Of a stretch of 64,000 nucleotides of DNA, positions 24,032 to 32,390 are shown piece after piece. The stretch spans positions 1 to 64,000 of the forward strand of contig NW_019776119.1 in assembly GCF_001039355.2 (NCBI RefSeq), given 5' to 3'. The notes below the pieces were generated by a model. That model was given only the letters and a program-made list of their open reading frames with translations, was not told the DNA's origin and did no database searches. A program made the position numbers and the translations under genes. Within the stretch, counting starts at the first letter, position 1, and every line of letters begins with the position of its first letter. Origin of the DNA: Lingula anatina. Lineage: Eukaryota > Brachiopoda > Lingulata > Lingulida > Lingulidae.

Positions 24032-25278
24032 TTTATTATCATTTCACATCAGTGAGACCCGTAAGTGCACCAGGGACCTGGGACCCTGTTCCAGTTCCAG
24101 ACTCCAGACCCTCCACTGCCCCAGGTCAGCCAGGACAGAATGGTCTGCAGCGGACCTCCTCCCCCTTTGTACCCTTGGCAACAGGGTCATCCCTTGGGGG
24201 AGAGTCCCTGCAAGAGGTTTGGAGGATGCTAGATGAAGGCCAGAGCCCATCTCTGTTCACCCCCAGGGACAGCAATGTGGGGATTGGTATGGTCATAATT
24301 TTGTCTCCTAAACTTTATTAATGTGTGTGTTTTACATTTGATATTGAATTATACTCATTACACGTTTTTTATCAAATTTTATTTTAAAAAAAATTTATTC
24401 AAGTGAAATTTATTACAGTGATCATTTATTTTTTTCATGCTGCTTTAATAGTAGTCTTTTTCTCTATAGGGGCAGGGTGGCACTCATACTTTATCTGATA
24501 AATAAGCTACAACCATTGTGTAAAATTTTCCTGTACATCATTCAAGTATTGATTTCTTAAAATTTTGTCTAATTATACAATTTAATGGATTTGCAGAAAT
24601 CATCTTATGAAAAATACAGAGATTTACATATGTATATATTTACATAGAAAGCTTATGAAAGAAACCAAATGGTATCATTATAATGGTCAATGACAAGATA
24701 GCTTTACCTCAAATGTATTTTCAATTAGATGAATACTTTTGTTGTGGTTAACACTAGTAGTACAGGTGCCTCAACTTCAGAATCTGATCTGATGGTGCCA
24801 GTTTCTTCATTTTTAAAATCTAGAAAACTATGAGGCAGTTGTACAATAGACCATGTGTGTGTAAGTGGGTGTATTTAGTTTAAAATTTTTTAATTGCTTA
24901 TATATTTAGAAATTTGAAAATGAAGCTGGCATGCCTTGGTTCTGAACACTGGGTATATATAGCATAGGGCATTCTGCACTCTATGTGTTAAATTTTAAAA
25001 CAGTTTTTTATTCCTGTGTTTTAGGCTCAGATCAGCTATCACACAATGGACAAGTTTGGCCACAAAATGACCAGTATGACCCCCACCAGAGAACAAGTGA
25101 CCACGGTCAAGGTGGACCATTGAACCAGTGGTCAGTTCAGGGAACTAAACCCAGCTTTGTTGACCACAAAGGCAAACCAGACAAAAAACTGTCAGATAAA
25201 GCTGCAGGGAAGTTAATGCCAAAGAAATCACAGAAACCAAAGATCAGAAACTATAGTAAGAAAGATGGGGAAAGTTGA
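153..25278 (+). CDS. CCDC57: CCDC57-like coiled-coil centrosomal protein, 5' end missing
   Basis: Eighteen exons join in phase with AG/GT borders: 153-274, 485-573, 899-1056, 1344-1418, 1903-2103, 2401-2559, 3032-3194, 3927-4061, 4680-4848, 6815-7006, 7360-7460, 7799-7999, 22017-22076, 22408-22642, 23183-23331, 23701-23863, 24053-24286, 25025-25278 (TGA at 25276). They encode about 952 residues; the N-terminal exons lie before the window. The product is long heptad coiled coil up to exon 14, then a Pro/Ser-rich region and a basic tail ending near KPKIRNYSKKD. Recognition rests on recalled similarity to vertebrate CCDC57: the LDWQRRYEEVER block, the DQLRSKLKQAAKHI block with KQQLIEVGNRQRA after it, SQAVQNKL, and the KIRNY tail. 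Vertebrate CCDC57 is a centrosome and centriolar-satellite protein that works with CEP63 in centriole duplication and mitosis; the same role here is inferred. It converges with NUF2. The 14.0-kb intron after exon 12 holds a nested gene and a transposon. Confidence 0.87.
2610..2815. repeat. GC-rich insert with nested inverted repeats in CCDC57 intron
   Basis: A GC-rich block with many CpGs sits in an AT-rich intron (2560-3031). GTACCACCAGC at 2651-2661 is exactly inverted at 2766-2776 (GCTGGTGGTAC). It also forms a 12-bp hairpin with 2667-2678 (loop TGTA, one mismatch). The block contains an ambiguous base (2726) and a run of about 11 G. It could be a small transposable element or a badly resolved or chimeric assembly piece. 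It is not coding: short frames through it do not join the exons. Confidence 0.4.
4078..4232. repeat. (TATAA)n microsatellite
   Basis: About 150 bp of TATAA/ATAAT repeats begin 17 bases after the donor of the CCDC57 exon ending at 4061, so most of the intron start is low-complexity. Confidence 0.85.
4849..6634. other. CCDC57 intron, no further feature seen
   Basis: AT-rich intron sequence. I found no exon-like frame bounded by splice sites, no RNA gene and no clear repeat beyond short A/T runs. Confidence 0.5.
6635..6763 (+). pseudogene. Tandem partial duplicate of a CCDC57 exon start
   Basis: About 129 bp duplicates the intron end and the first ~50 bases of the exon at 6815-7006. The exon-derived part (6711-6764) copies the real exon through AAAATGCGC with few changes, including an AAG-to-ATG codon change. 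The copy begins with CCTGTTTTATTTA, as does the next unit at 6764. Copy one has a (TGAT)n tract (6655-6708) where the functional unit has (TTTA)n. A TAG acceptor-like triplet precedes the copy, but no donor follows, so it is probably not spliced in. Confidence 0.7.
6655..6708. repeat. (GATT)n microsatellite
   Basis: A run of about 13 GATT units sits inside the upstream copy of the duplicated exon border. Confidence 0.9.
6768..6810. repeat. (TTTA)n microsatellite
   Basis: About 11 TTTA units run directly into the TTGCAG acceptor of the exon at 6815; they form its pyrimidine-poor upstream tract. Confidence 0.85.
7231..7275. repeat. (CT)n microsatellite
   Basis: A simple CT dinucleotide run lies in the intron between the CCDC57 exons ending at 7006 and starting at 7360. 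Confidence 0.9.
8000..9506. other. First part of 14-kb CCDC57 intron, nothing recognised
   Basis: AT-rich non-coding sequence. A 105-codon open frame at 8096-8413 has no homology I recognise and no splice logic, so I treat it as chance. Confidence 0.45.
9507..9512 (-). terminator. Candidate poly(A) signal of the nested gene
   Basis: AATAAA on the minus strand lies about 440 bases past the TGA at 9949. It is the first perfect hexamer I noticed downstream. Confidence 0.35.
9949..11277 (-). CDS. Nested intronless single-pass membrane protein with FN3-like ectodomain
   Basis: A single uninterrupted frame of 442 codons plus TGA lies on the strand opposite its host CCDC57. I chose the ATG at 11277 because the context GCCACCAGATGG is Kozak-like and it opens a signal peptide (MELCQVVLIVLAHLTTSAYQ). 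The frame extends 35 codons further upstream to 11382, but that part looks unstructured. Order, counted from the chosen start: signal peptide 1-19; one FN3-like domain about 30-130, with several N-x-S/T sites and two cysteines (VCLHV and QKC) as in juxtamembrane FN3 domains; a membrane helix about 146-168 followed by basic residues; then a long intracellular tail rich in Ser, Lys, Glu and Arg ending in an RS-like stretch. I do not recognise the family. A cell-surface adhesion or receptor-like role is inferred only from the layout. Lack of introns beside an intron-rich host suggests a retrocopy or an ancestral single-exon gene. Confidence 0.72.
   Translation of the reverse strand: MELCQVVLIVLAHLTTSAYQIKGNSTHIYSDAPYPVKRPRTQLYMTVFPFSKAISIRWDLTSYDYITDITAKYNVTPGSPITISNITRFTKEVNITHLPANRPVTVCLHVTFSNEKPVQKCSTKTTLRKIQPIPPVNNVQELSIEATITLSVLIILIVAIAVICIIFARYQKKQALKRQQARALRVRARIQGRVSQDPKKAAIGKILEHKHLPLDSKTLTEDWSVSSEVKVQDWQQNRISLDFEPPSDAPVVDTEDLVFFQNHTNGKIKHDDGKSSSLNSQSKVGSKASDEKPSTEEKSSLKEAHESPSATLSPEAAVAEDITPRSSEENVPAETTKTTEEKKTSRKTTSGPPRRKTLEEKLRYARKINAKANRMNSKSGTDRRSGNKTSSGKRRSSRTSGERSRSRSSHKQDGESGERPSSHSTSQSKSQPAESHNPVSTD
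11383..13342. other. CCDC57 intron between nested gene and transposon
   Basis: AT-rich sequence without a supported gene. At 13203-13218 there is TTTTGTGAAACTGGCC, which resembles one terminus of the MITE at 18727-18957. Its partner end was not found, so it may be a solo fragment. Confidence 0.4.
13343..13496. repeat. Degenerate ~150-bp tandem repeat unit left of the transposon
   Basis: This stretch resembles the units at 16995-17147 and 17144-17280. Shared pieces include TTAATC...TCAATGAA, GTTTT-CAAATTAAAAAAAAA and TTTTCTGG near the end. The transposon interrupts the array at a TTAA. Confidence 0.5.
13497..13513 (+). repeat. Left terminal inverted repeat of TTAA transposon
   Basis: AGTGCAACTTGGTAGGT follows TTAA directly; it matches the right end in inverted orientation at all 17 positions, and the match stops sharply after that. 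Confidence 0.8.
13653..15199 (+). pseudogene. Transposon-borne P2X7 C-terminal (ballast) domain gene, exon 1 frame-broken
   Basis: Two exons. Exon 2 (14794-15199) is intact and encodes the cytoplasmic domain known from vertebrate P2X7 receptors: CTCGHC, then VCCHE, ITDHPGF, VCLNKWVL, FRQQHGG, YRKFVRWVWGWL and PSCAV. In P2X7 this region binds a zinc pair and guanine nucleotide; here there is no channel part. Exon 1 ends at donor 13960 (GTATGT); the joined codon is Trp, giving the family's W-C-x-C-G-x-C start. Exon 1 begins in the same frame (ATG 13653 or 13710, with KKRRR, a possible nuclear signal) but meets TGA at 13818. A middle piece with VKPYVLDR reads in another frame before the original frame resumes near 13880. 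This implies two compensating frameshifts or assembly errors. The role is unknown; the genomic position says it travels with the transposon. Confidence 0.72.
13690..13697 (+). promoter_or_regulatory. CRE-type palindrome near left-end gene
   Basis: TGACGTCA lies 13 bases upstream of the ATG at 13710. The same 8-mer occurs at the other end of the transposon. Confidence 0.35.
15473..16775 (-). pseudogene. Decayed THAP-domain gene of the transposon
   Basis: Three exons on the minus strand: about 16775-16519, 16099-15937 and 15654-15473. Exon 1 holds a THAP zinc finger in pieces: GGCSN, HKFPKE, a KWKKFVNL piece and CRAHFEEACFD (the C-x2-H end), spread over shifted frames. Exon 2 opens with LPRRTPRAVPTI, the AVPT motif that ends THAP domains. 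Exon 3 encodes a Lys/Glu/Gln-rich tail to TAA at 15473. Damage seen: no ATG (AAG where a start would be expected at 16775), one of the first two zinc cysteines missing, frame shifts in exons 1 and 2, and an in-frame TAA at 15608-15610. THAP domains bind DNA and are found in P-element and Kolobok transposases. The product here looks too short for a transposase and has no visible DDE core. Confidence 0.65.
16839..16846 (-). promoter_or_regulatory. CRE-type palindrome near right-end gene
   Basis: TGACGTCA lies about 65 bases upstream of the lost start of the THAP gene, in a GC-richer stretch (16801-16880). It mirrors the left end and probably marks the second promoter. Confidence 0.35.
16978..16994 (-). 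repeat. Right terminal inverted repeat of TTAA transposon
   Basis: ACCTACCAAGTTGCACT is the exact complement of the left end and is followed by TTAA, the second copy of the target site. Confidence 0.8.
16995..17280. repeat. Two degenerate ~150-bp tandem units right of the transposon
   Basis: Units start at 16995 (TTAATTAGCTTCAATGAAAC) and 17144 (TTAATCAGCATCAATGAAAC). Both continue with a TATGTTAATTTGATT block. Together with 13343-13496 they form the array into which the transposon inserted. Confidence 0.65.
17978..18207. mobile_element. Small MITE-like element of a widely distributed family
   Basis: ACCTCCACCAAGG at 17978-17990 is inverted at 18167-18179 with one mismatch. The interior has CATAACTCAAAAAGTTATGG and a GATGAAATTTTCAGG block, and the end reads TCTCGGAGTGCTTTTCTAG. 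From memory, near-identical sequence occurs in many animal genomes, including fish and molluscs; I associate it loosely with ISL2EU-type DNA transposons. It is non-coding. Confidence 0.6.
18727..18957. mobile_element. MITE-like element with GTTTCACAAAA termini
   Basis: GGACCTGTTTCACAAAA at the left and TTTTTGTGAAACTGTCC at the right form imperfect inverted ends about 230 bp apart, with no coding capacity between. No clear target-site duplication was seen. Confidence 0.5.
18958..22016. other. Distal part of 14-kb CCDC57 intron
   Basis: AT-rich sequence with an ACACAC/ATGC-rich tract near 20665-20720, an A-rich run near 21489-21526 and TTTA repeats at 21988-22011 just before the exon at 22017. 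I saw no gene. Confidence 0.45.
22643..23182. other. CCDC57 intron, no feature seen
   Basis: Plain AT-rich intron between two CCDC57 exons, with a clean TTTCAG acceptor at 23182. Confidence 0.5.
23998..24034. repeat. (ATT)n microsatellite
   Basis: ATT trinucleotide run just upstream of the CCDC57 exon at 24053. Confidence 0.85.
24287..25024. other. Last CCDC57 intron, no feature seen
   Basis: AT-rich intron ending in GTGTTTTAG before the terminal exon. No repeat or gene is recognised. Confidence 0.5.
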
Positions 25279-25472
25279 CAGCCATCACTGTCACACTTTG
25301 ATAATTTTTTTTATCATTTGGCGAGGAACAAATTTTAGTTGTAAATATTGTTTTCTCTGATCAAGTTCCTTGATGGTCTCAGACAATGAAGAACAACTGA
25401 AAGTTAGTTTAAGATAATGCTATTTATTTATAGATATGTATGTATCCCTATGTACATGTGTATATATTACAT

Positions 25473-25478
25473 AATAAA
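25473..25478 (+). terminator. CCDC57 poly(A) signal
   Basis: AATAAA lies about 195 bases after the TGA, in the expected place for a short 3' UTR. Confidence 0.6.
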
Positions 25479-25499
25479 GAAGTGTTTTACTATCACGTC

Positions 25500-26397
25500 T
25501 TTTGCAATCTAATGTAACTTGCAATTTTTAACAACAAATTAATAAGTCTGTAACTGCATCAACCATTTATGTACAATCACAAATGAATGACTTACAAAAA
25601 AGAGATCAAGCCAGCTAAAACTAACAAATGCAAAGACAACTTCATTCAGCTTTATGATGCACTAATAATTGTTCCAAAGTAAGTGATTACCATAATTACT
25701 AATACATCAGGAAATCCTATTTTTTTGGAATCATGAACAATCTTATTCATAAATGTGTCTGTACAAAACTTGAAAACGGGAAAAGAAAATACTACAACAA
25801 GGAATATATATTGTGAATGTAATCAAAAAATATAACCTCTTCTCGTGGAAATATTTTGAGTGTCATTACATTATTGGCACACTATAACCTGCCAACGACT
25901 GCCTTATTTGGTTTCCTTGATATACAATATTCTAACAGTTCTGTTTTTTATAAAATGATATATTTACAATAGCCTTTCATGAAAATCTGTTTTGGCATTT
26001 ACTTTTTTTACAATATATACAGCAAATCTAAGGGGGTGTTCAGATGACAAAATTCCTGACTAGGAATACAGCAGGCGACAATTCTACACCACAATTAAAC
26101 CACCAAGTTTCGATCAAAAATGGAGAGGTGATTACGATAGCAATCAGTAATTGAATCTCAAACTGCCATAAACATTTCCCAAACAAAGTAATAGTACTGC
26201 TTTGGCATTTAGCAGTTTGAATATACAGTGTCTTGTTATTTGGGATTTTAATCATAACAGAAGCTATGTCTCATGGTGATGGCAGTGTTCAGCACACAGT
26301 GGCTTACATACCCAGTACCCAAATGTCTATGCTTTAGATCAAGGTAGATAAAGAGTCCCTCTTGAATTTTGGCAAAACTTGGCACTCGAATCATCTC
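25500..26397. other. Convergent 3' regions of CCDC57 and NUF2
   Basis: The two stop codons are about 1.1 kb apart, tail to tail. For NUF2 the nearest minus-strand signal is ATTAAA at 26247-26252. A perfect AATAAA (minus strand) lies at 25423-25428, inside the CCDC57 3' UTR, so the transcripts may overlap if it is used. Confidence 0.45.
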
Positions 26398-29234
26398 TTA
26401 TGAATTAGCCTGGATCTTCTGTGCCACTTCTTGCCATTTGATACCTAGTGTGGTATGGTAGGAATCCAGCTGAAAAAAGAAAAAGATATTATCAAAGTTT
26501 TCAGGAAAAAAAAAAAAACTGGGACAGATGTAAGAATTTTATCAACAATCTGTACTGCAGGGTGTGTTCTACAAAATCAGGCCTATTGGCAAGCTAACCA
26601 GGTTCATCAGCACTAACATTGGTAGCATGTTGCAGACAAAATTATCTCAAAGACTCGATATACCTGTTCCAGCAACTGCGACTTTTCATGTGCCATCTCA
26701 GTCATAAGCTTCTCATGTCGTTTCCTGTTATTTGCTGCCTCTTCCATTAGTGCTTGCTTTTGTTGTTCTATAGCTTTTTTCTGTGATTCATCTTCACTTT
26801 GCAAGGCTGCATAATGTGCCCTTTCCCTTAAAAAAGACCAAGATTTGCTCTAATTCAGTTCACTATAAATCTACACTAGTCCACTTCAATGCTGGTTTTA
26901 AACAAATGCCATTTCTCTTTTTTCTTTCAAAACAGCTTCTTTAATGTAGTATTCAAAGTCGTCAAAAATATATTATTTTGGTCTAAAAGTTGAGACCAAA
27001 TTTGGTCAAAAAATTCCTGTGTAAACAGGCCTCTGACCACAGCAGTCATGTGCTTACTGTTTGTACTGTTCCAGCGTCTCCATGCCAGCAGACACCTTGT
27101 TCTGAAGTTGGATATTTAACTTGGCCATCTTCTCCTGTTTGGTGGACAGCATGCGCCGCAGCTGCTGCTCTTTGGCGGTTAGGTCTCTCAGGACATCTTT
27201 TTGGCTCTGGACCCTGTCCCTGATATTGGTCACTTCTGCCAACACCTCCCTGAAATATGGGATGGGATTATTAAATCTCACTTTTTCTGGTACATGTGAA
27301 TTGAAATGATGGAAATCAAATAATGCAAGACTCTTTCTGTTATATAAAGTGAATTAATGGAAATTATCAAATCCAGTACTTCTTGGTAATAAGAAATGAA
27401 ATGAGAAAATTGGAAATTCTTGACTTCTCTTAAAAATAAAGTGCAATGACGGAAATAATAAAATCCAGGATTTCTCTGAAATATGGAGAAAAATATCAGA
27501 TATCATAAAATCAGCACTTCCCTGAAAGTGAAACGAGTCTAGCAGTTTCCTGTAATTAGAAATGAAATTAAATGATGCAAATCAGTGTTAGAAATTAAGG
27601 CTGGACCGTCTGCCCGGGGCAGACAACTTTCAGAACGGGCAGAGAAGTTTTCCCACCCGGCAGGCATTCTAGCCAGCTAATTTTCAAGATGGCTGAGCTT
27701 TCGGTCTAGCAACTTAATTTCCTAAGAGGCAATCACTGACGCAAATTATGAAATTCAGGACTACTCTGAAAAATTAAATTAAATGAAAGGAAATATTAAA
27801 TCCGGGATTTCTCTTAAATATGTAAAATGATGGAAATCATGAGATCTAAAACTCTCCAGCAACATGAACGGAAATGATAGAAATAGAATTCTACTAATTT
27901 TGTTATAGCTGTGGTGTAGAAGAAATTCAGCTGGAAAGAAAAAGGAATATTTATGTCAATTATATTAGTTTTCAAAAGGTGCATACAGTATGAGTCATGG
28001 GGATGGATGTTATAGTCAGTTATCTGGATGCTGTATGCATATATAATTCACAATGATGCCATCCACAAGAGATAAGACTGCTGATGGTACCTTTCCCTCT
28101 CCAGCTCTGCATCTATTCCAGTGATGAGTTTGACCCCCTGTTCACAGTGGCTGTCGATCTGTTCCAGACGCTCCACCTGTTGCCTAAGTTCCAGACCCCT
28201 CTGCTGTCGCTCTTCTTTCGTCATCTTCAGCTGCATCAGTTGGTTTCTCATGCGTTCCCCTTCTGTCTTCATTCGCTCAGGGGACTGGACAATCTGCCTT
28301 GATAGCCGATCACCCTCTTCTTTGGCACTTAGCATTTGGACTTTAAGATGATCCTAAAAAGTGCATGTGAATTACTAAGCCACTGCAATACTTCTGACAT
28401 AGCATATGCTAATATGACTGTTTTGAAACCAATGTTAATACAGAGCAATAAGCTAACTGTATTTTCTCTTTACTTATAACTACCTTCCAATGTATAAAGA
28501 TATGTAATCTGATTCTAAGATATAATTTAACTAAGCAATATAGAAAATCTGATTCAAAAGTTTCTATTTTAAGTTGCTTACAATGGAAGCCTTTTTCTCT
28601 GCAATGCCCTCTTTCATCTCTTTCAGTGTCTTCTGCAGAGCAAGTTGATCTTTATGGTGCTTCTCAATTTTCATACTCATTTCTTCAAATTCTCCTTGAA
28701 GCTGCAGAAAGAAAGAAACGAAAATGTGTATTCTTTTTTTAAAACATATATTGGTATTTCAAGTTAAATAAACATTATTTAAAAAATTATTCAAAGGATG
28801 CAAAAATTCACAAATCAATTAAAGTCAAGAATAAAACATTTCAGTTTTAAAATGTAAAATCACAAATACTTAAGAAGTACTTTCCCAAATATGAAAAAGA
28901 AGTTTATTTAATAATTAGGTATCATATGGTTCAGATATGGACCGTTATATTCATGACAACAAAATTTATATAACCTCAGTTTACCTTTTTCAATTCTGGT
29001 TCTTGTTCTGCCCTGGATGCTCTAATATGGTTAATCTTTGTCTTTAACTCATCATTAACTCTTAATAACTGCTCATGCTGTTCTTTCACTGCTGCCTGAT
29101 GTGAATAAAAACACCAAGAAATAAATAAATGTATATGGTGAGAAAAAGAGGGAGAGAACATATTATGTACAGCAACAAACTACAAACCTACATCCTGTAT
29201 CATTAGAGCTAATTAAAAAAACATTTTCAAAAAA

Positions 29235-29309
<75 letters not shown>

Positions 29310-32040
29310 AAGAGAAATGTAATCAAATTTCACTTGCTCACATTTTCATTCTTAAGTCTTTCAACTTCCTCCATTCTTTGGTTTTGAAACCTGCTGAAGT
29401 TGATCAAAGCACTGACCAATCTGACTGTTCTCTTTGGTTCTGAAACAATATAAAAATACCATTATACAAAACCAAACAGTGCATTATTCTATTCAATATT
29501 GTACATAAAATGCAAGATCATATATCATTGCAACATTTCCAGTTAACAATGTACTAACAATGTATTAACCCTGTGTCTAGTCGACTTCATAAAAATATAT
29601 GAACTTCATAAAATTATCCCAGTTACATTTATCATATATATTCTAAAAACAACTCCATAAAATATCAACCACAATTAAATTAATTGGATCTGTATGACTG
29701 AACAGGATATTAAACTTTTGTTATATTTATCAGTTGCTGTATTACTCACTTGGTTCAACCAGGTCCCTTAGCTTGAAATCTTGCACCCCACAAGCATACA
29801 TCAACCTTTGCCTAACACATTAGAAACAAAGTGAGCAACTGTAACAGCAATCATGAAGGAAACAAATTCCCCAGAAAACAACATATTTATAGACAGTTGG
29901 TATGGTAAATTTAGTATTAAAGATTGCCAGTTGAAATTTATTTTGAAGATATATATTAAGTGAATGTAGATTCCCTGTGATGCATAAGATCATGACTACC
30001 AGTTTTATATTCGACTCAAATAAAGTCCTATGCTACAGGATAAACCAGATTAATAACACTGTCAGTCAAAGAAAGCTTTCAAACTGCACCCTCCTCAACT
30101 TTATGATGCATTACTGCTGTGAATGCAATAGCATGATTATTCAAACAAGAGTTGGCAGAAAAGACAAAGGGTCATTCATATATGTAGCACAGAAAAAGAA
30201 AAACGAAAAAATACCTATTCAAATATAATTTTTTGGGAAAACAGGAATCAATATTATTTCATATTCCTTTAAGTTATGCTATTTGAAGCTATATGGTGGC
30301 ATCTGGTCTGGTAAAGTGACATGTCAACTTGCAGTTTATATTTGCTTTTAATTTAAAGGGACCATTGGTGGTATTTTCTACAAATAAAATGAACACAACA
30401 TGAATAAAAGGTTATTAAGAACAAGAACACCTTACATGGACAGTGTGAATTTCAAGAGTGGCACAGCCTCCTCGTAAACAGTGGGATGTTCAAACACATC
30501 AGTCTCATGAAACTGGGCCTGAAATCAAATAAAAAAATTAAATAACATACTGATTCAAATATTGATGGAAAGTTTCAAACAAGACATCACAGATGAAACA
30601 TATACAGTGATTTAACAAAGAAATTAAAAGAAACAGATTTAATGGATTGAATTCACCAATTTTCACCTCAACAACAGATTTTAACAAGTCATTCAGCCAT
30701 AAGAACTTTATAATCTATCAAGCCGTACAATAGGTAAAACCCTTAATTGTTTCTTTATCAACCAAGAATGCTCACTTGTCCAAGTTGATCCGGATTGATT
30801 CCACTTGTGTCTTCCAATACCAAAAGGTAAAAACGCTGAAGTTTTGCAGGCTATAAAGAAAAATATATACAAATAATACAGTATCAATTCACGCTCGGCT
30901 GTCACCTTGATTGGATAGTAAACGATTGTCGTAAAAACGCTAAATGATATTAAAACCGGGTGCATAAACTTGAAAACCACCTAGGACAACCTTGGACTGC
31001 CACATTAATCCAATACAATGCAAAAATAAACTATAATAAGTGGTTAAAGCCTTCAAACCGAATGTCATAAAGTCCCCATATACCTCCATAGAGACAATAA
31101 AATAGAGTCAGCTTGTGAAACAAGAAGCCACAATTTTAAACATAATAATCGAAATAAAATACTGCCGGGCATCGGAGCAGCCTAAAACTTGGCACGCTTA
31201 CCGCAAATCCAATCCAATTCAGGAAATGACGTAACCGCAGAGGTCGCATTGTCCAATGGCATAGCTTCTTTTTCGTAATGGTAGGCTAGAGAGGACCGAT
31301 ATAAACATCAGAGGTGGAATTTTGATTTACGGTTTGATTGATGCACGGAATTAACAAACGAGCGACGGGATGATGTAGCCTGCAGTATTTGCGGTAAGCG
31401 TGCCAAGTTTTAGGCCGCTCCGATGCCCGGCAGTATTTTATTTCAATTATTATGTTTAAAATTGTGGCTTCTTGTTTCACAAGCTGACTCTATTTTATTG
31501 TCTCTATGGAGGTATATTGGGACTTTACGACATTCGGTTTGAAGGCTTTAACCACTTGTTATAGTTTATTTTTGCATTGTATTGGATTAATGTGGCAGTC
31601 TAAGGTTGTCCTAGGTGGTTTTCAAGTTTATGCACCGGGTTTTAATATCATTTAGCGATTTTACGACAACCGTTTACTATCCAATCAAGGTGACAGCCGA
31701 GCGTGTATCAATTCATCAAAACAGGACAGATATTCATTTCATATAAACAAATGCAAGTAAAATGTGAAAATTGTCTTCAGCACTTAGTTTCAAAAGTCAA
31801 ATTAAAAAGGTCCCTGAACACAATATACAGTACAGTAACCTGCATTACTGAAAATTATGCTGCAGCTTGCAGTGAATGACCATTCTTTATTTATGATTAT
31901 GGATACGACTGAATGAGGAATGTTACCTGTGGATTCTTGAAATCGCCTTCTGTGAGATGTAGATCTGGGTAAGTTATTCTGCAGTAGTCAACAATGTCCT
32001 CCACAGCCAGCACAGGAAACATATAATCACGAGCTGTCAT
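26398..32040 (-). CDS. NUF2: NUF2 kinetochore protein, complete
   Basis: Eleven coding exons join in phase: 32040-31927, 30850-30776, 30518-30436, 29811-29750, 29439-29342, 29095-28985, 28701-28582, 28353-28091, 27249-27058, 26826-26664, 26469-26398. They total 1353 nt, 450 residues; human NUF2 has 464. The ATG at 32040 (MTARDYMFP) starts the calponin-homology domain (about 1-140), with FYLLVLEDTSGINPDQL and the KRTVRLVSALINF segment. The rest is coiled coil with the family's IVxSPE motif (QIVQSPERM) and a final GIKWQEVAQKIQ. NUF2 pairs with NDC80/HEC1 in the Ndc80 complex, which links kinetochores to spindle microtubules; the CH domain packs against that of NDC80. The gene is intact, with standard splice sites throughout. 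It converges with CCDC57, another cell-division gene, which may be chance. Confidence 0.95.
27250..27880. repeat. Degenerate tandem repeat filling NUF2 intron, unit ~46-50 bp
   Basis: About nine or ten diverged copies of a unit like ATGACGGAAAT-ATAAAATCCAGGA-TTCTCTGAAATATG (plus strand) run from exon 9 into the intron. The real exon border reads CCTCCCTGAAATATG, so each unit carries a minus-strand TTTCAG resembling the true 3' splice site. A short element (27587-27726) splits the array. Confidence 0.6.
27587..27726. mobile_element. ~140-bp mini inverted-repeat element in NUF2 intron
   Basis: GTTAGAAATTAAG at the left and CTTAATTTCCTAAG at the right are imperfect inverted ends. The interior is GC-richer and holds a hairpin GTCTGCCC-G-GGGCAGAC (27608-27624). 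It interrupts the tandem repeat, so it is younger than the array. Confidence 0.5.
29230..29310. repeat. (AAAT)n microsatellite
   Basis: About 20 AAAT units lie in the NUF2 intron between the exons ending at 29342 and starting at 29095. Confidence 0.9.
29812..30435. other. NUF2 intron, no feature seen
   Basis: AT-rich intron. An 83-codon + frame (29977-30228) is unsupported. Confidence 0.5.
30890..31705. mobile_element. Foldback (long-TIR) DNA element in NUF2 intron, hAT-like target site
   Basis: The 816-bp element has inverted arms of 319 bp each (30890-31208 and 31387-31705) around a 178-bp centre. Counted by eye, the arms differ at nine positions with no gaps, about 97% identity. Both ends read CACGCTCGGCTGTCACC inward. 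An 8-bp duplication TATCAATT flanks it (30882-30889 and 31706-31713), as for hAT or P-type elements. There is no transposase frame, so it is non-autonomous. It lies in the first coding intron of NUF2, and the arms fall between intact splice sites. Confidence 0.85.
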
Positions 32041-32390
32041 CTTTGAAAAGTTGGTTTTACTATAAATTATAGAAGTCCTGAAATAAAACAAACAAATATC
32101 AATGTGATTATTTTATCAATTTGCCAACACCAGTGGTCGGACCAGAGAACGAATACTAGAATGAGAATCCACCCAAGGTCAGATCCTGATTTAGCGTAGC
32201 TCTAGACGTGTATCAGCATTCAGTTTCAAAAAATACAAACAGGTGCACATTCACAACAACTGAAAGAAGGTTCGTGACAATGTAAAATAGCCATTGGCAA
32301 CAGCAAGTAATTTCTGCATGTTACCTGATCAGTTTTATTATTCGCTCCCTCCGTTTCCTTCTTCAAACCGTGCGACAAGTCTCGTTTTGA
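32041..32390 (-). other. NUF2 5' leader: non-coding exon and intron
   Basis: The coding exon extends upstream to an acceptor (TTTCAG) at 32078, giving a 37-nt leader. A donor AG|GTAACA at 32325 ends a likely first non-coding exon reaching to roughly 32390 in a GC-richer patch. Transcription probably starts there; the exact point is not visible. Confidence 0.5.
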
